Source: Phosphuga atrata
Taxonomy: Eukaryota > Arthropoda > Insecta > Coleoptera > Silphidae
Assembly: GCA_944588485.1 (NCBI GenBank)
Contig: OX155893.1
Span: 30,166,080-30,230,079 of the forward strand
DNA length: 64,000 nt
Reading direction: 5' to 3'
The notes below the pieces were generated by a model. It had not been told where the DNA came from. It was given only the letters and a program-made list of their open reading frames with translations, and ran no database searches. Within the stretch, counting starts at the first letter, position 1. Every line of letters starts with the position of its first letter. This document shows positions 23,157-33,656 of this stretch, in pieces. Position numbers and translations under genes: made by a program.

Positions 23157-26100
23157 ATGGTACGCAGTGGGTAAGTGATATAGAAGAATTAACAATGACT
23201 TGAATAATTTGACTAAATATATTGATTTCAGACGCGATCGAAGTCGGACACCTGAAAGAAAACGTCGTAGATCAAGGAGCAGAGACAAGGATAGAACAAC
23301 TAAGTCAAGCAGACACAGGAGAAGTCGATCCAGGGATAAAAGAAGCAGATCCAGGGACAAAGACAGAAGAAGATCTTATAGTAGAGAAAAGGATCGCAAA
23401 AGGTACATTTGCTTTTTATGCATACTAACCCTCTAAAGTCAAAAGCTACTGAAGTGGCTTCAGTTTTCTATTCACTAGGTGGAATGTCACTGCAAAGGTT
23501 GAAAAAGTCCTCAACTTCCAAGGATTAACACTTAATATTAGACCTTGCAATGTTATCTAGACTAAAGCGGAAAGTGTAGAAATATAGTGATTATAGAATA
23601 TAGTAATTACTTTAAAAAAAATTTAGTTGCAAACTAAAAACAAACAGAACACAGCCTGAATATATAAATATATTTAGCCTTTCCAAAGTTCTATAACAAT
23701 TATTGAGTCTTTCTAGGACTACCAAAACAAATCTCACATGAAATTTCTAAGTTATTTTACGTTATAGATCAGGGCTGTCCAACCTTTTTGTAGTGGCGAT
23801 CTCCTTTTTTGTATATATAGTTTCCAAGATTGACTAAAACGCGACCCACCCCCAAGGGGGGGTGGGGGGGTGGGGAATTTTGAGATAATGATAAAATAAC
23901 ATATTGCCATTTAAAAGTTGTTTTTCATGTAAAAATAACCTTATACAAAAATCGGAATTAATTTTTTTATGTAGATTCTTATTCTCAGGGCTGCACTTTC
24001 AGCCAATTTTATCCAATTAATAAATTGATCGGCAACGAATTTAAGATGTTTTTTTTCAGTGTACTTTTATAAATTCATTTGCAGCATGTAGTTTCATAAA
24101 CGTTTGGTAAACGTTCGTAGTTTTTCGCGCGTTTTATCGTTTATAGTTTTGATTGTTTGAGTGTTGAGGTGGTCCTAAATTTATGAAAAGAGAAGTGAAT
24201 TTATAAGAAGTGCATACAAGTATCTAAAAACGATACGAGAGGGCTACAAACTATGAACACCAGTATGCAGAGACCAAACTGGACATATCGTAAGCGACCA
24301 AGATAAAATCCAGGATATTGGGAAAAATCATTTCGAAACTTTCCTGAATGATACTGATGGCGGTACAGAACCTACAATGCAGGAAGACCAGGATGACCAA
24401 AACCCTGAAAAGTTCATGAAAGGAGAGGAAAATGAACTCACAATAACCCCAACTCTCCAAGAAGTAAAAACAGCAATTAAAGTACTGAAAAATAACAAAG
24501 CTCCCAGAATCGATGGTGTTCTCAGAACTGCTAAAACAGGGGGGGGGGATAAGCGGCCCACCTACATGCACATACTAATAGCGAAAGTATGGGACGAAGA
24601 AACAATACCGAGCAAATGGACACAAAGGATCATTTGCCCAATCTACAATAAAGGGGACAAACTATTATGAGCGAACTATGGGGGTATCTCTCTGCTAAGC
24701 TGCCCACACAAAATCTTGACTACCATCATAAACAACAGAATGAAACCGCTGTGCAAACAACTGATTGGCGAATATCGAGTTGGGTTCACACCAGGTAGGT
24801 CCACAACTGATCAGCTATTCACCATAAAACAAATGCTCGAAAAAGCATGTGAGCACAAGCTTACGACTTGGTCAACCAAAGTTGTACACGACGCTTAAGG
24901 AACTCGGCATACCAGGGAAAGTGACAAGACTTGTACGCATGACCATGGAAAAGTGTGCGTACAGGGACAACTAACCGAAGAATTCACATACGCGCAGGGA
25001 CTGAAGCAAGGAGATGTATTAACACCGACCCTCTTCAACCTGGTGCTAGAACGGGTAGTCAGAAAAACGGGCATCAGCAGAAAACAAAAAACAAAACTGT
25101 TCAGGTAGTGGCGTATGCCGACGACATCGACCTCATGAGTCGAACCAAAGCCGCAGCAGAGCCGCAAGCGTACACCCTGAAGGAAGCAGCCAGGGACATA
25201 GGGTTGAAAATTAACGTAAAGAAAACTAAAGTGCTAACGCAGGCAAGAACAACGACAATGGCGATGACAACACAAGACAGCTTAGGCCAAGTCAGCAGCT
25301 TCCGCTATCTAGGGGTGACCCTAGAAAACAACGGAAGCCAAGAAGTAGAAATTAGAGCCAGAACCACAGCGGCAAACGGAGCATACTTCGCTCTTGCACA
25401 TATCTTCTGATCAAAACACATGCACAGAAATACAAAAATAAGAGTGTACAAAACAATTGTCGCACCAACACTCACATATGGCCGCCAAAGCTGGGTCTTC
25501 ACACACATCAGTGGCAACAAAATAGATATCTTTGAAAGGAAAGTATTGCGTAGATTACTCGGCCCAATGCAAGACGAAAATGGGTACAGAATACGATACA
25601 ATAACAAGCTCTATCAGGCCTTGCAGGACCCGCCAATATCCGCATATGCAAAGATACAGAGGTTACGATGGGCAGGCCATGTCACAAGAATGGATGAAGA
25701 AAGACTGCCAAAATGGGCCCTCCAAGACAAAATTTCAAATACAAATGATTTTGAAGTTTGATTATTTCCAATTCTAGTTTATCCTGATTTTCTTCAAATA
25801 TTATAGATATTTGACATCTTCTATGTTGATATCTTATTGAAACACCTTTAAAAAAAATAGTGCAATATTTTCTTATCTATCTTAACAAAATCTTCAAATC
25901 TTGTCTCAAATTGTTTTTCAACAACTTCAATTTTGAGAATCATTTTGTTAATGGGCCTACAGGCGATCAACATGGTTGGTCAAATGCAACGTCTGTAGGC
26001 AGGTTGGACCAAGCCTCAACCAACCAACCTGCCTATAGAAGTTCAACAAACACTTCAGCACTGCATTTGACAAAAAATGTTGGTCAACCATGTAGGCGAT

Positions 26101-29100
26101 CAACCCTAGGCCCCTTTAGGGTGGAATTGAGTAGCGTTTCTTGCGCATAGGCAAGTGGGGATGCAGCCGACTTGAGGTCCATTTAGCAACATTTGAACGT
26201 AGGCTAGTGAGAATCGTGTTTTGATTTTTACTTTATATTTATCGAAATGTATTTTTAAGTAAATATATAGAAGCGTGAGATAACTAAAGATCGACTCAAA
26301 ATCACGCCGCGATCGACCGGTAGATTCGATCGACTGGTTGGACAACCCTGTTATAGATAATCATACAAACTGAAAACAAACAGAACACAGCCGGAATATA
26401 TAAATATATTCAGCCTTTCCGGAGCTCTATAACAATTATTGAGTCTTTCTATGACTACCAAAACAAATCTCACGTGAAATTTGTAAGTTATTTTACAGCT
26501 TTCAGTCCACCTTTGTGGAAATTTAGTTGCTTTATTTTTATGCAGATGACATTTTCATAAAATACTGATACAGTGGTATCATTCTAATATCGTTTCAATT
26601 GAGTATATTTTATACCTGTTTGGCAGAACTGATTTGTAAAGTTTTATCAGTTCAACTTAACCATTTGTTAATAATATTGGTTGTATTACTGGTCCTTAAA
26701 AGGACTAAAATATATCAAATTGCATTCATAAAACATTGCATTCCAACATGGGATTTATCTAGTTTTGGATTTATGGAGTTTCAACCTGTTTGCTCCTGTT
26801 TGGTAAAACTGTTTCAGAGAAACATACAAACTTGAGTTACTTCTATTGTAATCAAACACAGTGGTAGCTGTATGAAGTCTTAAACTTATGAATTTAATTT
26901 GCTCCATGATGGAGCTTGATAGACGACTCAAATTACTCATTTGTTGCATCAATTTTCTCAATAGAATTGAATTGAAATGTATTTATTCACTCTGTGCCAA
27001 ATGTATTTATTCCATTAATTCACTCTGGGCCCCCAAAAATATCATCTATTTTTGTTATATGTTTTTATATTAAAAAAAATGCACTTATAAATAAAGAATA
27101 TTGTGTAAAAACATAGTGTAATAGAATTGACAGTGGATGTGAAGGAGAAAGGCTGAATGGAATAACTGAATCTTATTCACTGATTTCTGCCCTTTCTCCA
27201 ATTTTATCTACAGGGCTTCTCAAAAACAAACTTAAAACCTTAATTGTTGCTTTAATGCGTATTTACATTTTCTGAAAATAACTTTTAAGTGACAATTAGG
27301 GGCGGAAATTGCTCATAACTTAAATTCCTTTATTATTGAGTCTTAACATCAACATATTATTCTCTTAAGATATTGAAACCTAGGTACACCCTAGAAAAAA
27401 TTAATAACATAAAAGACCAGAAAAAATACAGTTCTTGGATCCTAACAGGCCCAAAACTTGAACTTTAGCTTGCAACTTGAAGCAAAAATAAGCTGAGAGA
27501 CAACTATTTCAAAAAAACTCTCATAAGTTAAGGCACTCGTATATTGAGGTACCACTGTGTACATGACATATGAAATATTATAAAGAATTATTAGATAAAT
27601 TACAATGAACTATTGTTAAATCAGTATCATTCAATTTGGGACTTTTGTTTATAATGTATATCATCTATATAATATATTTTTATATAATATAAGAATTTCA
27701 TATTTATTAGGGGTGACAGCAAGGAACGCAGAAGTAACAACAAAAGAGACCGCAGAAGAGACAAATCTCGTTCAAGATCTCCTAGGGACAAAAGCAAGAA
27801 TGACGAACATTCTGATCTACCGTTTGATCCGACGAATCTAGATAAAGAAGAAGAACAAAAGAAATTGGAACTTGAAATGCAACGCCGTAGAGAAAGAATA
27901 GAACGTTGGCGAGCTGAAAGAAAGAAGAAGGAACAATCTGAAGCCACCAAAAAAGATAAACCAACTGTTCCACAAACAGTTAAAAAGTGGTCCTTGGAAG
28001 ATGATTCAGAAGATGAAGATAAAAATGAAAAAATCGAAAAAGATGAGGAGAAAAAAGAAGAAAGTAAGGTAGAAGTTAAGGAAGAAGTTATGGAGGTGGA
28101 AGTTAAAGGTGAAGATGTTGATCCTTTAGACGAGTATATGATGGGGGTTCAAGAGGAAGTGAGGAAGATAACTAAAGTCGATTTAAAGAAGACTAAATCT
28201 GATCCTTCTGTTAAAAAGGGAGCTCTAGTTATTGTAACTGGTGTAGCAAAATCTAAAGTTATTAAAAATAAGGGGGAATTAATTGAACAAAACCAGGATG
28301 GATTAGAATATTCTTCAGAGGAGGAGCAGGAGGATTTAAAAGATACTGCTGCTAATATTGCTAATAAACAGAAAAAGGAATTGGCTAAAATTGATCATAA
28401 TGAAATTAAGTATGCATCATTTAGAAAGAATTTTTATGTTGAAGTTCCGGAAATTGCTAGAATGACTAATGAAGAAGTTGATGCATACAAAGAAGAACTA
28501 GAAGGAATTCGTGTAAAAGGTAAAAATCCAAATTTTCGATATTTTTTGTATAACAAACATTACAATTTTTTTCCGCAAAAACCTGAATTAAACCATAACA
28601 CTAAATTTTATTATTATTAATGAAAAAAACATTCATTAATATATATATATATATTTTTTTTTTTTTTTCTTCATTTTTCTTCAATTCATCTTGTATCATT
28701 ATTTTTACAAAAAAAAACTTAGTGGTTATGGATATTCGCTCTGAGCACAACAGCACTAGCGCCAAAGGTGACACTTTTAAGAACTTCATGACCAGTTACA
28801 TCATTATTTCTATATATTGTATATATGTTTTTTGCTAAAAAAATGTTTCATTATTTTACGTAAACTAATACGTTAAAATAAACTAATACTTTACGTAAAT
28901 ACATAAATTGAGAATGGATGCAAAGAAAAAAAAAGGGCTTTATCTTGCTTATGTGTAACTTTAGAGTGAAATAAACTCGGAAATCGTTTTCAGCACTTCG
29001 ATTTCCTTCTAGAAACCAAAAATAAAATCACGAGAAAATTTTACACAAAATTCGCCAAAGAAATCATTCTAAAAGAATGTGCTTTTTCGGCTTTTCGGTC

Positions 29101-32100
29101 GCAATTTCTTAAAATTTCACTCAATTTTAGCAGGCGATAGTGAACGGAAAGAGCTAGCGAAATATAATGTGCAATTTGTAATCAGCAGCAAAAATGTTTT
29201 CAGAAACGTTTTTAAATTTTGCTGTAACTCAAAAAATAGCGATTTTAGACAAATCGATTTTCTCGCATTTCCTCGTTTCCGCGGTATTGACTTCCCGTGT
29301 CGTTAGTATTTCTTAATCGAAAGCTTCCCAAGAAATGTTATATAGGTTTTCCGACTAAATTTGGGACGCTGAATCGATTGGTGGTAAACCGTTCAAGGGT
29401 TGGTTATAACAACGTGAAATCTGCCGGAAATGTGAGAGTATATATTTTATTATTAAATAAAGTGTATATTGTATTATTAAATTAATTATGTTTTGTTTTT
29501 GCCTGTTGTTTTTATACAGTATTAGTTCGAGACGAAGTTGTCTTTTTGGCCACTGGTGCCGCTAAGCGCGGTTATGCACGGAGCGAATAATGAATAACAG
29601 TAGTTACGAACACAAATATTCTGAATTCCTTGCTAGTTGTTTTAAATAACTATACAGTATGTTTCATAAATGTCCGGCAGAAATTCTAGGGCGTGTTCTA
29701 GAGCCCAAAATAAGAAAAGAAGTTCCAATAAAGATGTGTCCGAAAACGCTTCCTAAATACAAAGGTCGTTCCGCGTTTGTACCGCTACTGGTTGGCTATC
29801 ACAAACGATAGTTTGGCACCAGTAATGAGTACACACAAAATTTGAATCAATTATCATTAGTTTCGTCTGAGATATTAGCAAAAATGTTGTGTGAGGCCAC
29901 CCCATTTTAAGAGCTGTACCTGAGTTAGGAAGCGTTTTCGGACACATCTTTATAGGGACTTTTTACTTATTTTGGGCTCTAGAACACGTCCTAGAATTTC
30001 TGCCGGAGGTTTTTGAAACACCCTGTATACTTATATTTTTTAATAAATATCACATGTATTACATTTTTGTAACTCTTTTTTATGTTGATTCTTAGGTAGG
30101 GGTTGTCCAAAACCTATTAAAACTTGGGCTCAATGTGGCGTTTCAACAAAAGAATTAAATGTCTTGAAAAAATTGGGTTTTGAAAAACCTACACCAATCC
30201 AGACCCAGGCAATTCCAGCCATCATGTCAGGTAGAGATTTAATTGGCATTGCAAAAACAGGCAGTGGTAAAACACTTGCATTTCTTTTGCCAATGTTTAG
30301 ACATATCCTGGACCAACCAGCTTTGGAAGAAACTGACGGACCTGTTGCCATTATCATGACACCAACTAGAGAACTTTGTATGCAAATAGGAAAAGACATC
30401 AAGAAATTTACAAAGAGTTTGAATTTACATGCTGTTTGTGTTTATGGGGGAACAGGAATATCTGAGCAAATTGCAGAATTGAAAAGAGGAGCAGAAGTTA
30501 TTGTTTGTACACCAGGAAGAATGATCGATATGTTAGCTGCAAATAGCGGCAAAGTTACTAATTTAAGACGAGTAACATATATAGTTTTAGATGAAGCTGA
30601 TAGAATGTTTGATATGGGATTTGAACCCCAGGTATGTACAGAAATAATTAATCTAAATAAAACTAAATTTTTCTAATAATTTATAGGTGATGAGAATTAT
30701 AGATAATGTGAGACCTGATAGGCAAACGGTTATGTTCAGTGCAACGTTTCCTAGACAGATGGAAGCTTTAGCCAGAAGAATTTTGCAACGTCCAATTGAA
30801 ATTCAAGTTGGAGGTCGATCTGTTGTATGCAAAGAAGTTGAACAACATGTTGTAATATTAGAGGAAGATCAGAAATTCCTCAAATTACTTGAACTCTTAG
30901 GTATTTACCAGGAGCATGGAAGTATTATTGTGTTTGTAGACAAACAGGAAAATGCAGATATTCTACTCAAAGAATTAATGAGAGCTGCTTATAATTGTAT
31001 GAGCCTTCATGGAGGCATTGATCAATTTGACAGAGATTCAACAATAATTGATTTTAAATCTGGAAAAGTTAAATTACTAGTGGCCACATCAGTAGCAGCG
31101 AGAGGCCTCGACGTAAAACAACTCATTTTAGTAGTAAATTATGATTGTCCTAATCACTATGAAGACTATGTACATAGATGTGGGAGGACTGGAAGGGCAG
31201 GAAATAAAGGCTTCGCCTATACTTTTGTTACTCCAGAACAAGAAAGATTTGCAGGAGATATTATTAGGGCATTTGAATTAGCTACACTTGCTGTACCAGA
31301 GCCATTAAGAATTTTATGGGAGAATTACAAAAATAAACAAGAATCGGAAGGTAAAAAAGTGCATAGTGGAGGTGGTTTTAGTGGAAAAGGATTTAAATTT
31401 GATGAGACTGAAGCAGCAGCTGCCAATGAAAGGAAAAAGTTCCAAAAGGCAGCTTTGGGACTACAAGATTCTGATGACGAAGATTTGGAACATGACATTG
31501 ATCAACAGATTGAAAGTATGTTCGCTACTAAAAGGATTGTTAAAGAAATTAAAGCTCCTATTGGTATTATTAATCCATCTGCTACTTCCATGCAAAATAC
31601 AGCTGTAGATAAATTAGAGCTAGCTAAAAAATTAGCTTCAAAGATAAATTTGACTAAAAACATCTCAGGTGACACTAAGTTTGCCACTCAACAAGCTGCA
31701 GAATCCATACTCAAAGGCAGTGGTAGCCAACCATTAATAACAGCCAAAACAGTAGCTGAACAATTAGCAGCCAAATTAAACACCCGCCTCAACTACCAAC
31801 CTAAAGATGATGATGAAAGAGGGGATGATGATTCAGAGCAAACCTTTAGAAAATACGAAGAAGAATTGGAAATTAATGATTTCCCTCAACAAGCAAGGTG
31901 GAGAGTTACTTCTAAGGAAGCCTTGGCGCAAATTTCTGAATATTCAGAGGCTGGTATTACTGTTAGAGGAACTTATGTACCAACTGGCAAAGCTCCTCCA
32001 GAAGGAGAAAGAAAACTATACTTGGCTATTGAAAGTACAAGTGATATTGCAGTATCCAAAGCTAAGTCAGAAATTACAAGACTTATTAAAGAAGAATTGC

Positions 32101-32159
32101 TTAAATTACAAACAGCTGGGCATCATACCTTTAATAAGGCGAGGTACAAGGTTGTTTAA
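23157..32159 (+). CDS. DDX46/Prp5-type spliceosomal DEAD-box RNA helicase
   Basis: ATP-dependent RNA helicase of the Prp5/DDX46 family, which remodels U2 snRNP during branch-site selection in the nucleus. Five coding exons join in frame: 23157-23170, 23232-23402, 27711-28519, 30096-30631 and 30687-32159, all GT-AG, giving 1000 aa (vertebrate DDX46 is about 1031). Residues about 5-85 are an Arg/Ser-rich domain, 158-203 is acidic, and DPLDEYM follows. The helicase core holds the Q motif (FEKPTPIQ, about 360), motif I AKTGSGKT (384-391), PTRELCMQ, DEAD (497-500), SAT (528-530) and HRCGRTGRAG (about 680). The exon 3/4 junction restores VKGRGCPKPIKTW, a family hallmark. The intron at 23403-27710 carries a hAT/LINE insertion and the intron at 28520-30095 a MITE. 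Confidence 0.96.
23620..23769. repeat. ~150-bp repeat unit left of a hAT insertion
   Basis: The unit (ACAAACAGAACACAGCC to TAAGTTATTTTAC) is repeated directly at about 26366-26500, on the other side of the hAT element. It also forms the outer part of the hairpin at 42265-42792. The hAT insertion therefore fell between two tandem units of a dispersed repeat. Confidence 0.75.
24310..25760 (+). pseudogene. LINE reverse transcriptase, RTE-like, broken
   Basis: The plus strand, in several frames, reads the reverse transcriptase order. KVLKNNKAPRIDGV and WTQRIICPIYNKGDKL lie at 24377-24670. A YRVGFTPGRSTTDQLFT block follows at 24770-24830, then the catalytic VVAYADDIDLMS at about 25107-25140. The C-terminal KVLRRLLGP and LRWAGHVTRMDEERLP blocks lie at 25530-25720. 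Stops (for example at 24667 and 24896) and frameshifts kill it. No endonuclease domain is present, so it is 5' truncated. It is nested in the hAT element above. Confidence 0.85.
25950..26115. repeat. Short fold-back sequence in DDX46 intron 2
   Basis: It contains a central hairpin (TAGGCAGGTTGG paired with CCAACCTGCCTA) and outer repeated motifs (GTAGGCGATCAAC, TTGGTCAA) on both sides. It looks like a small MITE nested in the hAT element; its borders are uncertain. Confidence 0.45.
26366..26530. repeat. Second ~150-bp repeat unit right of the hAT insertion
   Basis: Direct repeat of 23620-23769 with several base changes. It runs on into CAGCTTTCAGTCCACCTTTG, which is also found in the 42.3-42.8 kb hairpin. 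Confidence 0.75.
26531..27710. other. Rest of DDX46 intron 2
   Basis: AT-rich intronic DNA without a recognised element. The polypyrimidine region and acceptor TTTATTAG precede exon 3 at 27711. Confidence 0.5.
29090..29420. repeat. Dispersed repeat in DDX46 intron 3
   Basis: Related to 21700-21850 (shared GGAAAGAGCTAGCGAAATAT and TTTTAAATTTTGCTGTAACT). The repeat family is not identified. Confidence 0.5.
29651..30029. mobile_element. ~380-bp MITE with long inverted ends, DDX46 intron 3
   Basis: The outer ends TATACAGTATGTTTCA and TGAAACACCCTGTATA are inverted. Arms of about 95 bases (29651-29745 against 29935-30029) share TGTCCGGCAGAAATTCTAGG and GTTCTAGAGCCCAAAATAAG. The right arm ends only about 65 bases before the exon 4 acceptor. 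No protein is encoded. The ends resemble mariner-derived MITEs. Confidence 0.8.
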
Positions 32160-32442
32160 GGTAATGTTACTTCATTTGTTTTTCTATATGGACTGTTTAA
32201 CTTGAAGCTAATTATTGCTTTATTTTAAGAATAATGTATAGGAAAGTAACATTAGCGTCTTGTTTTATTATCTGATTTGCAAAAGTATGTAAAGATTTAT
32301 GAGGAGAAAAAATAATTATAGGGACGTATATTTCAGAATTGAAAATTTAGTTTTCTATTTCCTTTTATCCTAAGTTTCAGGAAATAATCAGAAAAAAGCA
32401 GTTTCTCTACATAGAAAAGGTTATATTTTAGTAGTATAACTA
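32160..32442. other. DDX46 3' flank
   Basis: AT-rich sequence after the DDX46 stop. No canonical AATAAA was found in the first 280 bases, so the polyadenylation site is not assigned. Confidence 0.4.
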
Positions 32443-32836
32443 GGACAGTTCTGGCGCAAAATCCCAGAAGGATTTACATAGGGGTCTGAATTCATTTTAT
32501 TTCCGGTCACGTGTCTGGTTCTAGCGCATGCGCAAACCGCCAATACCTGTTTATTAGCTGATTATACCTGACTACTACCTGTTTATTAGTTGATTAAACC
32601 TGTTCATGCAGTATTTTCTGTGACAGGTTTGAACAGGTAGTAATCAGCAAATACAAAGGTAGTAATCAACAAATACACAGGTAGTAATCAACAAATGCAC
32701 AGGTAGTAATCAGCAAATACACAGGTAGTAATCAGGTATAAATCAGCTAATAACCAGCTATTGGCGGTTTGCGCATGCGCTAGAACTAGACACGTGACCG
32801 GAAGTAAAAATAAGGGATTTTGCGCACGAACTGTCC
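32443..32836. mobile_element. Fold-back MITE with internal 22-bp tandem repeats
   Basis: Inverted ends (GGACAGTTCTGGCGCAAAAT and its near complement at 32815-32836) and inner inverted blocks (CGGTCACGTGTCTGGTTCTA, GCGCATGCGCAAACCGCCAA, both mirrored at about 32762-32805). It is flanked by TAACTA on both sides (32437-32442 and 32837-32842). The interior holds a tandem array. It sits between the 3' ends of the convergent DDX46 and hexamerin genes. Confidence 0.85.
32640..32735. repeat. 22-bp tandem repeats in the fold-back element
   Basis: Four and a half copies of a 22-base unit, AGGTAGTAATCA(A/G)CAAATACAC, with single-base variation. Related inverted motifs (ACCTGTTTATTAG) occur in the left half of the element. 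Confidence 0.85.
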
Positions 32837-32842
32837 TAACTA

Positions 32843-33600
32843 CACTAAATATTTTAGAACTCACATTTTGTCTTTATGGAAAATATATATTTTAAATCTA
32901 GTTTATTATCGATTTACTATTAATTATTATTAGATTGTTCTTGATTCATAATGTATTAGATAATTTAAAATTCAGACGAGAAATTTCAATTTATAAAATT
33001 GAAGCAAGAATTTTAGATTAGACAGACAAGGCTAGAGGGATAAGAATACACAGACAAGACAAGCCATTGTAACTTTTTCATTTTGATATTCTTTTTATAG
33101 TGTAAATAATTTATAACATTGCACAAATTTGTTCGAATATTTTCACAAGGGCATTCTGCAGCGCATAACTGTACGAAAAATTAGAGAACACTATAGTCAC
33201 GACTACTAAGAAGTAAAAGATAAAGATATCCAAGATTATAAAAAAACAAAATCATTTGATTTAATAATTTTAATTACTCATTGGAGTTTTTAATTATTAT
33301 AAAACTTCCTAATAGGACTATAGATTTTGTTAACATATTTTCTTTCTAATTACGATCGGGACCGAAAGCACAGATCCGAAAGATCAGATGAACTGTTCTT
33401 GAAAGATCTGTTCACCCAAAGCCAATAATTTTCATATTTTTCGATTTTTATTCGAAAATATTGTATGGTATGGCTATCCCTATAATGTATATGGTGTAAT
33501 GTAAATGTATTTGGTATGGCCATTTGTATACTAAATTATATTTTTTTAATTCTATAATTGTAAAATAATGTAAATGGTTTGAGTAATACACCATATTTTG
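32843..33600. other. Intergenic between DDX46 and hexamerin
   Basis: AT-rich DNA. A short stretch at about 33015-33065 (AGACAGACAAGGCTAGAG) resembles the AGACAAGACTAG minisatellite found elsewhere in the window. Nothing else was recognised. Confidence 0.4.
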
Positions 33601-33608
33601 TCATTTTC

Positions 33609-33614
33609 TTTATT
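33609..33614 (-). terminator. Hexamerin polyadenylation signal
   Basis: AATAAA on the minus strand, 43 bases downstream of the hexamerin stop codon. Confidence 0.7.
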
Positions 33615-33656
33615 GCTCTTAAAATCTAAATCATAAACATATCAATTCTTCAGTCT

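Larger units (their letters stand above)
23770..26350. mobile_element. hAT element with 8-bp target duplication, DDX46 intron 2
   Basis: Ends CAGGGCTGTCCAACC and GGTTGGACAACCCTG are inverted and flanked by the direct repeat TTATAGAT (23762-23769 and 26351-26358). The right subterminal part contains GATCGACCGGTAGATTCGAT-type sequence. The middle is occupied by a LINE fragment, and no hAT transposase was recognised. It lies wholly within the second DDX46 intron. Confidence 0.85.

Noticed and set aside
23222..23428. Alternative frame over DDX46 exon 2
   Set aside because: The RS-rich frame joins the upstream and downstream exons through good splice sites; the other frame has no partner.
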